Positions 9,050 to 16,167 of a DNA stretch of 64,000 nt are shown here, piece by piece. Position 1 is the first letter of the stretch. Each line of letters starts with the position of its first letter. Below the pieces are notes generated by a model. The model had not been told where the DNA came from. It did not search any database and saw nothing but the letters and a program-made list of their open reading frames with translations. A program made the translations under genes and the position numbers. The DNA comes from Limnovirga soli (GTDB lineage Bacteria > Bacteroidota > Bacteroidia > Chitinophagales > Chitinophagaceae), in assembly GCF_013106755.1 (NCBI RefSeq), contig NZ_WHPF01000008.1, positions 219,269-283,268 on the forward strand, written 5' to 3'.

Positions 9050-11668
9050 TTATCTTATTAAGGTTACAGTACCTTTTTCAAAATAAGGTTTACCGGTATA
9101 ATCGGTGGCTTTTACCAGCCATACATAGGTGCCGGAGTTTTGTGGTGTACCGTTAAAAGTACCATCCCAACCTTTACCGCTTTCTGAAGCGGAAAAAATC
9201 ATTTGCCCAAGTCGATTATAAACAGCAAATAAAGAGATAGACTGCATGCCGGCAGCTATTGGTTTTAGTACATCGTTGCGGCCATCATTATTAGGGGTAA
9301 AACCGGTAGGTACAAATACAGAAGGCAGCACTTTATACACTTTTACGGTTACAAAAGCAGAATCGCTACAACCGGCGGCATTGCTGGTGATGACCCTGTA
9401 TCTTATGCCTTCGGTGGGAGCAGTATAAATACCAACAGGTGTGGCTATATTGAACGCGGATAAACCCGTGGCCGGCGACCATGCATAACTATCACCGCCA
9501 CTGGCATTGAATTGTAATGGTTGATTAATTACAACTGCAGTATCATTGCCTGCAAAGGCCTTAATCTCGGGTAGTACGGTAACAATTACCGAATCTAATC
9601 CCGGCTTTGGACAACCTTTTGTATCGTATGCAGCTAAAATATAAGTGGTGGTAGTTTTGGCAATTGCCAGCGGATTTAATGTATTGGCAAATTGTAAACT
9701 GGAAGCAGGTGACCAAATAAATGAACTGCCATTGATGCTGCCATGTAATTGTGCAGTAGTTTCAAAACAAATCATTGTATCTGCGCCAATAGTAGCAACC
9801 GGATAAGGAATTGGTGTAACTACAATGGTATCGCTTACACTGCAATGCCCAATAAATGCCGTTACTGTATAGTTGGTAATGGCATTGGTAATGGCAACAG
9901 GCCTATTTGATTGGGCATTATCTAATTGGGCTGCCGGTTGCCAGCTATATTGCAAACCATCGGAAACCAGGTGCAGTTGAATAGGATCTCCAAGACAAAT
10001 GGTAGTATCATTCATGGCTTGAAGATTAACATGGTCGGTAACGTGTACAATCACCGAGTCGTGGTTAACACAACCATTTTGATCCATATCAACATAATAG
10101 GTAGTAGTAACTGTTGGGTCTACCACAGGTGTTGCCGTATTGGCACCGGTAATATGAATATTGGGCGACCAATTAAAAATGCCATTGCCAGTTGCAAGCA
10201 ACTGCACCGAATCGGGCTGGCAAATAAGGGTATCAGTAAATGCCAGTTGCACGGGGGGCTTTGAAAAAATGGAAATATTACCAGATACGGTATCTATACA
10301 ACCTTTAGTATTTGATACGATGAGTTGCACATTTTTTACTCCTTCTCTTAAATAAGTATACATGGGATTTTGCAGGGAGGATGCATCCAGAAAACTGGTT
10401 TCATCCCCAAAATCCCAATCCCAATTGTTTATAGTGCCGTATACGGTGGTACTGGTATCAAAGAAAGATGTGGGTTTACTTAAGCAAATACCATCATAGC
10501 TAAAGCCTGGCTTAAAACCGGGGTATACCAGTACTTTGGTGCTGGAAGAATCTGCACAACTTTCACTGGCTGTAACCATAAGTTTTACGGTATAAATGCC
10601 TGTATCAGTAAATGTATAATTGGCTGTTGGGTTAGTAGTGGTGTAGATAGTGGCTCCGGAGGCATTGGTAAATTTCCAGCTATAATTGCTGATTAAATTA
10701 CTTTGATTGGTATTTGAAATGCTGATTGTTTTGGTATCTCCGCATAACATAAACGGGTTAGGCAATTTAGCCCCAACAATTGAACAGGATGCAACATTTA
10801 TTTGCAGGTCTTTACGTTGTGTGGCAATAATAATCCCATTTCTAATTTCATCCACACAAACAGATATTACATAAATGCCTGGCTCTGGTGCCACCCCCGA
10901 AATAATCCCGGTACCTTCATTAATCCCAATATTTCTGCCTAATGGGGCAGAACCACTATAGCCCGGTCCATAGGGTACCAGGGAATAGGGTGGAGGATTG
11001 GGTGGCTGGATATCATTACCAAATCCAGGATTTTCTACGCCATTCATGGCAGCACATAAAGAATATCTTAGTTCATCGCCATCGCTGTCAGTAGCAGAAA
11101 AGCTGTAGGTAAAATCATTATCGGCACAAATAATTACTTCATCATTTCCCGTAAAAGTGGCACTATTATTTTTGGGCGAATTTGCACCGGTATTGGTGCC
11201 CGGTATAACCCCAATGTAGGTAGCGCCAAGCCTGTCGTAACCACTTACCAGATTATTCATTCCATCCACCCTAAAAATTACCTGACTGGTAATAATATAT
11301 CCTTCATCGTAGGCCGGTAGTGTAACAGAAAAATTATAAAAGCCTACAATGCTGCAAACATTGGGTGGATTAATAATACAGGGATTGTTATTCTGTAATT
11401 GTCTTAACTCTGTTTTACCCAACGGTACCAAAACATCTGTAACCCGGGCATTGGTGCCTCTTTTAAAAAAAGATACATAGGTAGGGTTATTAAACTCTCT
11501 GCCGCTATTGCATACCATGTATAGTTTTACGGTAATATTATAAGTATATCCTGCCCCCGATGAACCGGTGCAGGTATAAAATATTTCACCACCTTTAATA
11601 TGGTCGGCCATTGCATGTAACGCAAAGCAAAACAGCAGTGTAGTTAATACAAAAAATTTTCTCCCCAT
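9050..11668 (-). CDS. Large T9SS cargo protein with PKD domains and type-B sorting domain
   Basis: 872 residues. A signal peptide (LTTLLFCFALHAMA) is followed by a Cys-containing N-terminal region starting DHIKGGEIFYTC. Cadherin/PKD-like Ig folds follow, with WDFGDE near residue 417 and repeated [VT]-W-S-P-[AN] units of the gliding-motility type. The last ~90 residues form a gliding-motility-associated (CHU, type-B) C-terminal domain: FVPTGFTPNNDGRNDVL, then VYNRLGQMIF, then GTYVWLVKA and a terminal GTVTLIR. Such domains direct export across the outer membrane by the T9SS. Adhesin or structural surface role is inference. A 17-bp palindrome lies 15 nt upstream of its start. Confidence 0.88.
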   Translation of the reverse strand: MGRKFFVLTTLLFCFALHAMADHIKGGEIFYTCTGSSGAGYTYNITVKLYMVCNSGREFNNPTYVSFFKRGTNARVTDVLVPLGKTELRQLQNNNPCIINPPNVCSIVGFYNFSVTLPAYDEGYIITSQVIFRVDGMNNLVSGYDRLGATYIGVIPGTNTGANSPKNNSATFTGNDEVIICADNDFTYSFSATDSDGDELRYSLCAAMNGVENPGFGNDIQPPNPPPYSLVPYGPGYSGSAPLGRNIGINEGTGIISGVAPEPGIYVISVCVDEIRNGIIIATQRKDLQINVASCSIVGAKLPNPFMLCGDTKTISISNTNQSNLISNYSWKFTNASGATIYTTTNPTANYTFTDTGIYTVKLMVTASESCADSSSTKVLVYPGFKPGFSYDGICLSKPTSFFDTSTTVYGTINNWDWDFGDETSFLDASSLQNPMYTYLREGVKNVQLIVSNTKGCIDTVSGNISIFSKPPVQLAFTDTLICQPDSVQLLATGNGIFNWSPNIHITGANTATPVVDPTVTTTYYVDMDQNGCVNHDSVIVHVTDHVNLQAMNDTTICLGDPIQLHLVSDGLQYSWQPAAQLDNAQSNRPVAITNAITNYTVTAFIGHCSVSDTIVVTPIPYPVATIGADTMICFETTAQLHGSINGSSFIWSPASSLQFANTLNPLAIAKTTTTYILAAYDTKGCPKPGLDSVIVTVLPEIKAFAGNDTAVVINQPLQFNASGGDSYAWSPATGLSAFNIATPVGIYTAPTEGIRYRVITSNAAGCSDSAFVTVKVYKVLPSVFVPTGFTPNNDGRNDVLKPIAAGMQSISLFAVYNRLGQMIFSASESGKGWDGTFNGTPQNSGTYVWLVKATDYTGKPYFEKGTVTLIR

Positions 11669-11682
11669 ATGTTTGCTTATCA

Positions 11683-11699
11683 GGTATTATGGTAATACC
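11683..11699. promoter_or_regulatory. Palindrome upstream of the T9SS cargo gene
   Basis: GGTATTATGGTAATACC is a perfect 7-bp inverted repeat with a 3-nt centre, ending 15 nt before the start codon of the minus-strand gene. It could be an operator or a 5'-UTR hairpin; nothing in the sequence says which. Confidence 0.35.
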
Positions 11700-11740
11700 A
11701 ATTCTTATTTAATTTTTTTTGATACCAGCATTTGTTTTCA

Positions 11741-11772
11741 TGGCATCGCCTCTTGCGTCGCAATCACTTCAT
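11741..11772 (-). repeat. Dispersed intergenic element, divergent D core (tentative)
   Basis: On the minus strand it reads GTGATTGCGACGCAAG, then GATGCCATG. It shares GATTGCGACGCAAG with the copy at 148-180 but lacks the AGTAAAGC tail. It may be a decayed copy. Confidence 0.4.
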
Positions 11773-12030
11773 CTCCATATCAATGGTCATCGCTTGTATT
11801 AGGTGGTTTTTACCTAACTAATAGCTATCATCAGGTAATCCGAAATATACGAAATTCCCATCACCGCTACTGTCTGTAAAAGATTAAACGTAAAATTTAG
11901 AAAGCCGGTCAAAGAAAATTGATTTTTTTTTGCCTTTTATTTCCAGCCCTAATTGGCAGCTAAGAAAAAGTTGTACTAATGTGTTTCTAAAATTTTGGTC
12001 AACAATAAAATCATATCTTGGTAAAAAAAT

Positions 12031-12423
12031 ATGCAGCAAAAACTAAAATTGGTAAGCCGTTATTTAATGGTTGTTTTTTATTTGTTTGGCGGTATAAATC
12101 ATTTTGCCAATCCGGCAAATTACTTATCTATTATCCCACCCTATTTACCCCAACCTGAATTAATAAATTATATAGCAGGCGTTGCAGAAATTGGTGGTGC
12201 GGTATTATTGCTGTTTTCAGCAACACGCAATTTTGCTGCATGGGGTATTATTGCCATGTTGTTGGCATTTATGCCGGCTCATATTTATATGATACAGGAA
12301 GCGCCTTTGCAAATGGGTGAGCAAACAATTACGCCGATGGTAGCCTGGGTACGTATTCCCTTGCAGGCTTTGCTTATTTGGTGGGCATATAGTTTTACCA
12401 ATAAAAATAAAAACCTGCAGTAA
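12031..12423 (+). CDS. DoxX-family integral membrane protein
   Basis: 130 residues with four hydrophobic segments (near residues 8-23, 48-68, 72-92 and 108-125). The first contains YLMVVFYLFGGINHFANPANY, with the G-x-x-H-F typical of the DoxX/MauE-like group often annotated as DoxX-like or YphA. Family members are small four-helix proteins, some linked to thiol or quinone redox chemistry. No specific role can be assigned. The Pr6Pr gene follows 62 nt downstream on the same strand and may be co-transcribed, although it has its own TATATTTG promoter element. Confidence 0.75.
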   Translation: MQQKLKLVSRYLMVVFYLFGGINHFANPANYLSIIPPYLPQPELINYIAGVAEIGGAVLLLFSATRNFAAWGIIAMLLAFMPAHIYMIQEAPLQMGEQTITPMVAWVRIPLQALLIWWAYSFTNKNKNLQ

Positions 12424-12454
12424 ACCAGCAGTGAAATGGTATAACCTCAGTAAT

Positions 12455-12462
12455 TATATTTG
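12455..12462 (+). promoter_or_regulatory. Putative -7 element (TATATTTG)
   Basis: Matches TAnnTTTG, 23 nt before the proposed TTG start of the Pr6Pr gene. Confidence 0.4.
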
Positions 12463-12485
12463 CAGAAATATCAATACTATATACA

Positions 12486-13151
12486 TTGGAAACAAAGAAA
12501 AAGGGCACACTATTACTGGTAATAATAGCATTGGCAGGTTGGTTAGCATTGGGTACGCAGTTATACATTATTATCAATCGTAATATCATTAACGACACTT
12601 CATTAATTGAAGGCATTATAAAGTTTTTTAGTTTTTTTACGGTGCTTACCAATTTAATGGTAGCCCTTTGCGCCACAACTAATCTGTTAAACAGTACTTC
12701 CAGAACGGGTAAATTTTTTGCCAGAACTTCTGTAAAATCAGCAATTACGGTATATATCATTATTGTTTGTGTGGTGTATAACCTCATGTTGCGTAATCTT
12801 TGGAATCCACAGGGGTTGCAGCTAATTGCTGATATAATTTTGCACCAGGTAATACCAGCACTCTATTTTATTTACTGGTTATTTTTTGTAACCAAGGGAA
12901 AATTGAAATGGTATTTTTCATTGTCATGGTTGGTGTTGCCTTTTTTCTATTTGGTGTATACATTAATTCGAGGTGCTGCAACCGGGCATTATCCTTATCC
13001 TTTTATGGATATTTCTCAAATTGGCATTAGCCAAATGTTCCTGAATACCTTTATTGTAATGTGCGGGTTTATTGGCATTGCCTTAATTATTATTGCTATT
13101 GACCAGGCTATGAAACCCAATAAAGAAAAGCGTTTGCCTGCGCATTTATAG
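12486..13151 (+). CDS. Pr6Pr-family six-helix membrane protein
   Basis: 221 residues with about six hydrophobic helices (LLLVIIALAGWLALGTQLYIII first, IVMCGFIGIALIIIAI last). The pattern FFSFFTVLTNLMVALCAT and LHQVIPALYFIYWLFFV matches the Pr6Pr family, which is conserved in Bacteroidota and Actinobacteria with unknown function. It resembles FAR-17a/AIG1 membrane proteins. The chosen start is a TTG. No ATG lies near it in frame upstream of the first helix, so the start is less certain than the frame. Confidence 0.7.
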   Translation: METKKKGTLLLVIIALAGWLALGTQLYIIINRNIINDTSLIEGIIKFFSFFTVLTNLMVALCATTNLLNSTSRTGKFFARTSVKSAITVYIIIVCVVYNLMLRNLWNPQGLQLIADIILHQVIPALYFIYWLFFVTKGKLKWYFSLSWLVLPFFYLVYTLIRGAATGHYPYPFMDISQIGISQMFLNTFIVMCGFIGIALIIIAIDQAMKPNKEKRLPAHL

Positions 13152-13233
13152 CAGTAAATTATAAAGCCAGTTTTGTTGAAATGCTTTTCTTTTAAAGCTT
13201 TTACCTGTATTGGTAGTTGTTAAATCTGTAAAT

Positions 13234-13254
13234 AAAACCCCCGGGCCGGGTTTT
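13234..13254 (+). terminator. Possible hairpin terminator
   Basis: AAAACCC and GGGTTTT form a 7-bp stem around a 7-nt GC-rich loop, 83 nt after the Pr6Pr stop and just upstream of the next promoter. The U tract is short, so termination strength is doubtful. Confidence 0.35.
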
Positions 13255-13260
13255 AAAGAC

Positions 13261-13268
13261 TACCTTTG
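13261..13268 (+). promoter_or_regulatory. -7 promoter element abutting the start codon
   Basis: TACCTTTG, 4 nt before the ATG at 13273. It lies inside a longer open frame that starts at 13210, which argues that the protein begins at 13273 on a leaderless mRNA. Confidence 0.65.
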
Positions 13269-13272
13269 CCGC

Positions 13273-13545
13273 ATGACTACAGAATCTATTGAAAAGTTTT
13301 TTGAATCGCAAACCATTCCTGCCAATAAATCAATTAGAATTGATTTTAAGAAAAGAAATGCCATTTTAGGAGTTATTGTTCGTGGAAATGACTACGAAGA
13401 TCTTAAGTCGAAAAATTTTTGGCGCGTTGTAATGCAATCTAATTTTGAAACCTGGGAGAGAAGCAGAAGTGTTGATGTAGCTAAAATCTACAGCGGATCA
13501 GAGTTTACCAGATTGTCTATAGTTGCCAATACCGAAATGGTATAA
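13273..13545 (+). CDS. Small conserved-looking hypothetical protein (90 aa)
   Basis: I do not recognise this family. The protein is 90 residues, soluble and mixed alpha/beta. It starts MTTESIEKFFESQTIP, with a basic stretch (RIDFKKRNAIL) and a central FWRVVMQSNFETWERSRSVDVAKIYSG. The start at 13273 is chosen because a TACCTTTG element sits 4 nt upstream; the longer frame from 13210 would include the promoter. Codon use resembles neighbours. A strong terminator follows at 13623-13651, so it is a single-gene unit with its own promoter and terminator, which supports a real expressed gene. Confidence 0.7.
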   Translation: MTTESIEKFFESQTIPANKSIRIDFKKRNAILGVIVRGNDYEDLKSKNFWRVVMQSNFETWERSRSVDVAKIYSGSEFTRLSIVANTEMV

Positions 13546-13622
13546 AGCATTAAGTATCTTTTACTTTATTTCTATTGGCGTTTACCATGTTTTGGTGGTG
13601 TTATGCCTGTAAATAATTAAAC

Positions 13623-13659
13623 AGCCCCGCATATTTACTGTATGCGGGGCTTTTTTTTT
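13623..13659 (+). terminator. Intrinsic terminator
   Basis: 11-bp stem AGCCCCGCATA with TATGCGGGGCT (13623-13633 and 13641-13651), followed by nine T residues on the plus strand. Confidence 0.85.
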
Positions 13660-13674
13660 ATGTTTTTGTATTCT

Positions 13675-13753
13675 GCTTGCCGCCATTTTTGTTGCTGTAC
13701 AAGTGAGTGACACAACGATGCTGCCCAATGCTGTTATGGCTGAAAAACAAAAA
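13675..13753 (+). repeat. Dispersed intergenic element, B core
   Basis: Left end CTTGCCGCCATTTTT, core GTACAAGTGAGTGACACAA, right end ATGGCTGAAAAACAAAAA. The shared tail is degenerate here (CGATGCTG). Convergent gap. Confidence 0.75.
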
Positions 13754-13757
13754 TCTA

Positions 13758-14807
13758 TTACCACCTTAGCAAAGCGCTGGCCCATGTAAAACCACTACCA
13801 AAAGCAGCCAAACAAACAATATCGCCATCTTTTATTTTACCCTGCTCCCAGGCTTCGCATAAGGCAATAGGTACGCTGGCCGCAGTGGTATTACCATATC
13901 GCTGAATATTGTTAAACACCTGCTCATCAGTTAATTTTAATTTTTGCTGTATAAACTGGCTTATACGTAAATTAGCCTGATGTGGAATTAAAATGCTGAT
14001 ATCGTTGGTTTGTAACTGATTGGCATTCAGCGCTTCCATAATTACCTCGGGAAATTTCTCCACTGCTTTTTTAAATACCACTTGTCCGTCCATAAAAGCA
14101 TCAAAGTCATGTTCCTCTTTTTGTTCGCCGGTAATAAAAGGACGGTTGAAAGCAGATATTTCTTCGCTATTATTTTGCCCGTTTTTATAATACCCGCCAT
14201 GAAAGCCAGGATTAATCATACTTAGTAACTCAGCGCCTTTACCATCGCTATGCAGGTGAGTACTTAAAATGCCTGAATTGGGTTGGTTAGTTGGTTGTAA
14301 TACTACAGCACCGGCACCATCGCCAAAAATAACGCTTACATTTCTGCCGGTATTACTAAAGTTTAGCGCAAAACTTTGCGTTTCTGCAGCCACCACCAGA
14401 ATGTTTTTATACATGCCGGTTTTAATAAACTGGTCGGCTATACTAAGTCCATAAACAAAGCCGCTACATTGGTTTCTAATATCCAGCGCGGCTACTTCTT
14501 TCATTTCCATGCTGCGTTGTAGTAAAACACTACATCCAGGGAAAAAATAATCAGGGCTTAAGGTGGCAAAAATGATAAAATCAATATCTGCAGCGGTAAT
14601 ACCAGCCCTTTTGATGGCTTGTTCAGCCGCTTTTACCCCCATGGTGGTGCTGGTTTCTTTGCCATAGCTGGCATAATGTCTTTCTTGAATACCAGTTCTT
14701 TCGCGTATCCAGCTGTCACTGGTATCCATCACCGCAGATAAGTCTTGATTGCTAATAATTTGTTCAGGTACGTACATGCCAATTCCGGCGATCTTGGTTT
14801 GTTTCAT
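13758..14807 (-). CDS. 3-oxoacyl-ACP synthase III (FabH-like ketosynthase)
   Basis: 349 residues. FabH condenses acetyl-CoA or another acyl-CoA with malonyl-ACP to start fatty-acid synthesis. The catalytic triad is intact: Cys114 (RNQCSGFVYG), His276 (IPHQANLRI) and Asn306 (YGNTTAASVP). The start MKQTKIAGIGMYVPE is typical. The C-to-H spacing is about 30 residues longer than in E. coli FabH (Cys112/His244/Asn274). The extra segment is polar (near KNGQNNSEEISAF), a pattern also seen in FabH-like enzymes of specialised or branched-chain pathways. It is a single gene away from other fab genes, so housekeeping versus accessory role is open. Confidence 0.88.
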   Translation of the reverse strand: MKQTKIAGIGMYVPEQIISNQDLSAVMDTSDSWIRERTGIQERHYASYGKETSTTMGVKAAEQAIKRAGITAADIDFIIFATLSPDYFFPGCSVLLQRSMEMKEVAALDIRNQCSGFVYGLSIADQFIKTGMYKNILVVAAETQSFALNFSNTGRNVSVIFGDGAGAVVLQPTNQPNSGILSTHLHSDGKGAELLSMINPGFHGGYYKNGQNNSEEISAFNRPFITGEQKEEHDFDAFMDGQVVFKKAVEKFPEVIMEALNANQLQTNDISILIPHQANLRISQFIQQKLKLTDEQVFNNIQRYGNTTAASVPIALCEAWEQGKIKDGDIVCLAAFGSGFTWASALLRW

Positions 14808-14883
14808 TTTTTTTAGCAGGTAGGTTGGTTAAAATTGAAATGCTAAAATAAAAATTAAATAGGCGGCTGAGATTAAAAAATGC

Positions 14884-14910
14884 AAAAAGCCGGTTAAAAA
14901 CCGGCTTTTT
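14884..14910. terminator. Bidirectional terminator next to tRNA-Gln
   Basis: 12-bp perfect stem AAAAAGCCGGTT with AACCGGCTTTTT around a 3-nt loop. It lies immediately 3' of the minus-strand tRNA, so it ends the tRNA transcript. Confidence 0.85.
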
Positions 14911-14911
14911 G

Positions 14912-14982
14912 TTGGCCTACCTGGACTCGAACCAAGAATAACAGAACCAAAATCTGCTGTGTTACCATTACACCATAGGCCA
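14912..14982 (-). tRNA. tRNA-Gln (anticodon TTG)
   Basis: 71 nt on the minus strand. The acceptor stem TGGCCTA pairs perfectly with TAGGCCA, with an A discriminator. The D arm is TGGTGTAATGGTAACAC. The anticodon stem-loop GCAGA-TTTTGGT-TCTGT gives anticodon TTG (reads CAA). The T arm contains GGTTCGAGTCC. CCA is not encoded. A terminator hairpin follows directly. Confidence 0.93.
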
Positions 14983-15123
14983 TTCCTGTATTACGGGCTG
15001 CAAAAATAGTCTTGCAGACAAAATGTTCCAAAAGTTTTTCTAAATAAAGCAAAAAACATTTTTCTTTTTATTCTACCAAGCTTAATGTTTTACTTTGGCA
15101 CCACACAAATTCACGCTATTTTA

Positions 15124-15924
15124 ATGTATTCACCGGTTAAGCTAGGGCTAAAATATATCCGATATTGGTTTACAGCCGCCAATGGCAAGGGCCATGGCGT
15201 TCATCCCCCATTTGTTTATGCATTTATTAGCCAGGTGTTAAACGATAAAAGAAGTTTTTATTGTTTTAATCCCATCGAGCAATTGAGGGCAAAGCTAAAA
15301 CTTAATAAAACCATGCTGCAATTGCAGGATTTTGGAGCAGGTTCCCGGGTACATGCATCCTACCAGCGTAGTGTAAGCGCTATCGCATATAGCTCATTAA
15401 AGCCCCGGAAATTTGCCCGGTTACTATTCAGAATGGTGCATTATTACCAGCCCGACAATATTATTGAGCTGGGAACATCTCTAGGTATAACCACCTGCTA
15501 CCTGGCATCGGCCAATACACAGGTGCCGGTTATTACTTTCGAGGGGGCAGAGGCAGTGGCAAATATTGCCCGACAACATTTTAGTGCATTGGGTTTAAAC
15601 AATATTCAACTGGTGCCGGGCAATTTCGACGATACTTTGCCCCAAACATTACAACAAATTAATAAACCCATTGCATTTGCGTTTGTAGATGGTAACCATC
15701 GCAAAATACCTACCATCGCTTATTTTAATCAGTTGTTAGAACACTGTACAGATCAATCCATCTTTATTTTTGACGATATTCACTGGAGTGAGGAAATGGA
15801 AGAAGCCTGGGCCTATATTCAGGCACATGAAGCTGTAACCCTTACCATCGATTTGTTTTACATCGGTATTGTGTTTTTTAGAAAAGAACAATTGGTAAAA
15901 CAACATTTCACCATCCGGTTTTAA
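15124..15924 (+). CDS. Class I SAM-dependent methyltransferase
   Basis: 266 residues from the ATG at 15124. An upstream ATG at 15085 exists, but a promoter-like TTACTTTGG sits inside that extension, so I prefer the later start (MYSPVKLGLKYIRYW). The N-terminal 110 residues include GKGHGVHPPFVYAFISQVL. The Rossmann core then shows motif I IIELGTSLGITTCYLA (near residue 112), FEGAEAVANIARQ, and FAFVDGNHR (near residue 187). The layout resembles O-methyltransferases of the catechol-OMT fold. Substrate is unknown. It lies just downstream of the divergent tRNA gene. Confidence 0.8.
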   Translation: MYSPVKLGLKYIRYWFTAANGKGHGVHPPFVYAFISQVLNDKRSFYCFNPIEQLRAKLKLNKTMLQLQDFGAGSRVHASYQRSVSAIAYSSLKPRKFARLLFRMVHYYQPDNIIELGTSLGITTCYLASANTQVPVITFEGAEAVANIARQHFSALGLNNIQLVPGNFDDTLPQTLQQINKPIAFAFVDGNHRKIPTIAYFNQLLEHCTDQSIFIFDDIHWSEEMEEAWAYIQAHEAVTLTIDLFYIGIVFFRKEQLVKQHFTIRF

Positions 15925-15940
15925 TGGGTAAAGGCAGTTA

Positions 15941-16018
15941 TTGGCCCGGCAAACCAATGTATGGCAACATACTTGCGTCGCACACTTGTACGTTCTGCAA
16001 AATGGCAGCAGTAAAAGC
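15941..16018 (-). repeat. Dispersed intergenic element, A1 core
   Basis: Plus strand begins TTGGCCCGGCAAAC, contains CTTGCGTCGCACACTTGTAC and ends GGCAGCAGTAAAA. It lies between two plus-strand genes. Confidence 0.85.
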
Positions 16019-16130
16019 GTAAAGCCTGGAATAAGCACCATGTTAAGGGTAAAACAGCGCCATTGTTTAACTGTTTTGCCCCGGCCAAACCTTAAAAATG
16101 AAAGCAGCAGTTTTAAATCAGGCGTAATGT

Positions 16131-16138
16131 TACCTTTG
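16131..16138 (+). promoter_or_regulatory. -7 promoter element of mutS2
   Basis: TACCTTTG, 29 nt upstream of the mutS2 ATG. It matches TAnnTTTG. Confidence 0.5.
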
Positions 16139-16167
16139 CAAACAACATAAATGGAAGGGTCAGAATC

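Larger units (their letters stand above)
11669..12030. other. Divergent intergenic gap, 362 bp
   Basis: Between the minus-strand T9SS cargo gene and plus-strand doxX-like gene. It holds a small palindrome (11683-11699) and a weak D-core repeat match (11741-11772). Short frames here have no recognisable protein content. Confidence 0.6.

Noticed and set aside
9926..10264. 112-codon plus-strand frame inside the T9SS cargo gene
   Set aside because: Antisense shadow of a clear coding region with family-specific domains on the minus strand.
11673..11879. 68-codon plus-strand frame in the gap upstream of the DoxX gene
   Set aside because: No family resemblance, no promoter, and it covers a palindrome and a repeat remnant; treated as chance.
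15085..15123. Upstream ATG for the methyltransferase
   Set aside because: A promoter-like TTACTTTGG lies within the extension; the later ATG is favoured, though this is not proven.
14912..15124. tRNA-associated integration site
   Set aside because: No duplicated tRNA 3' end and no integrase or foreign genes beside tRNA-Gln.
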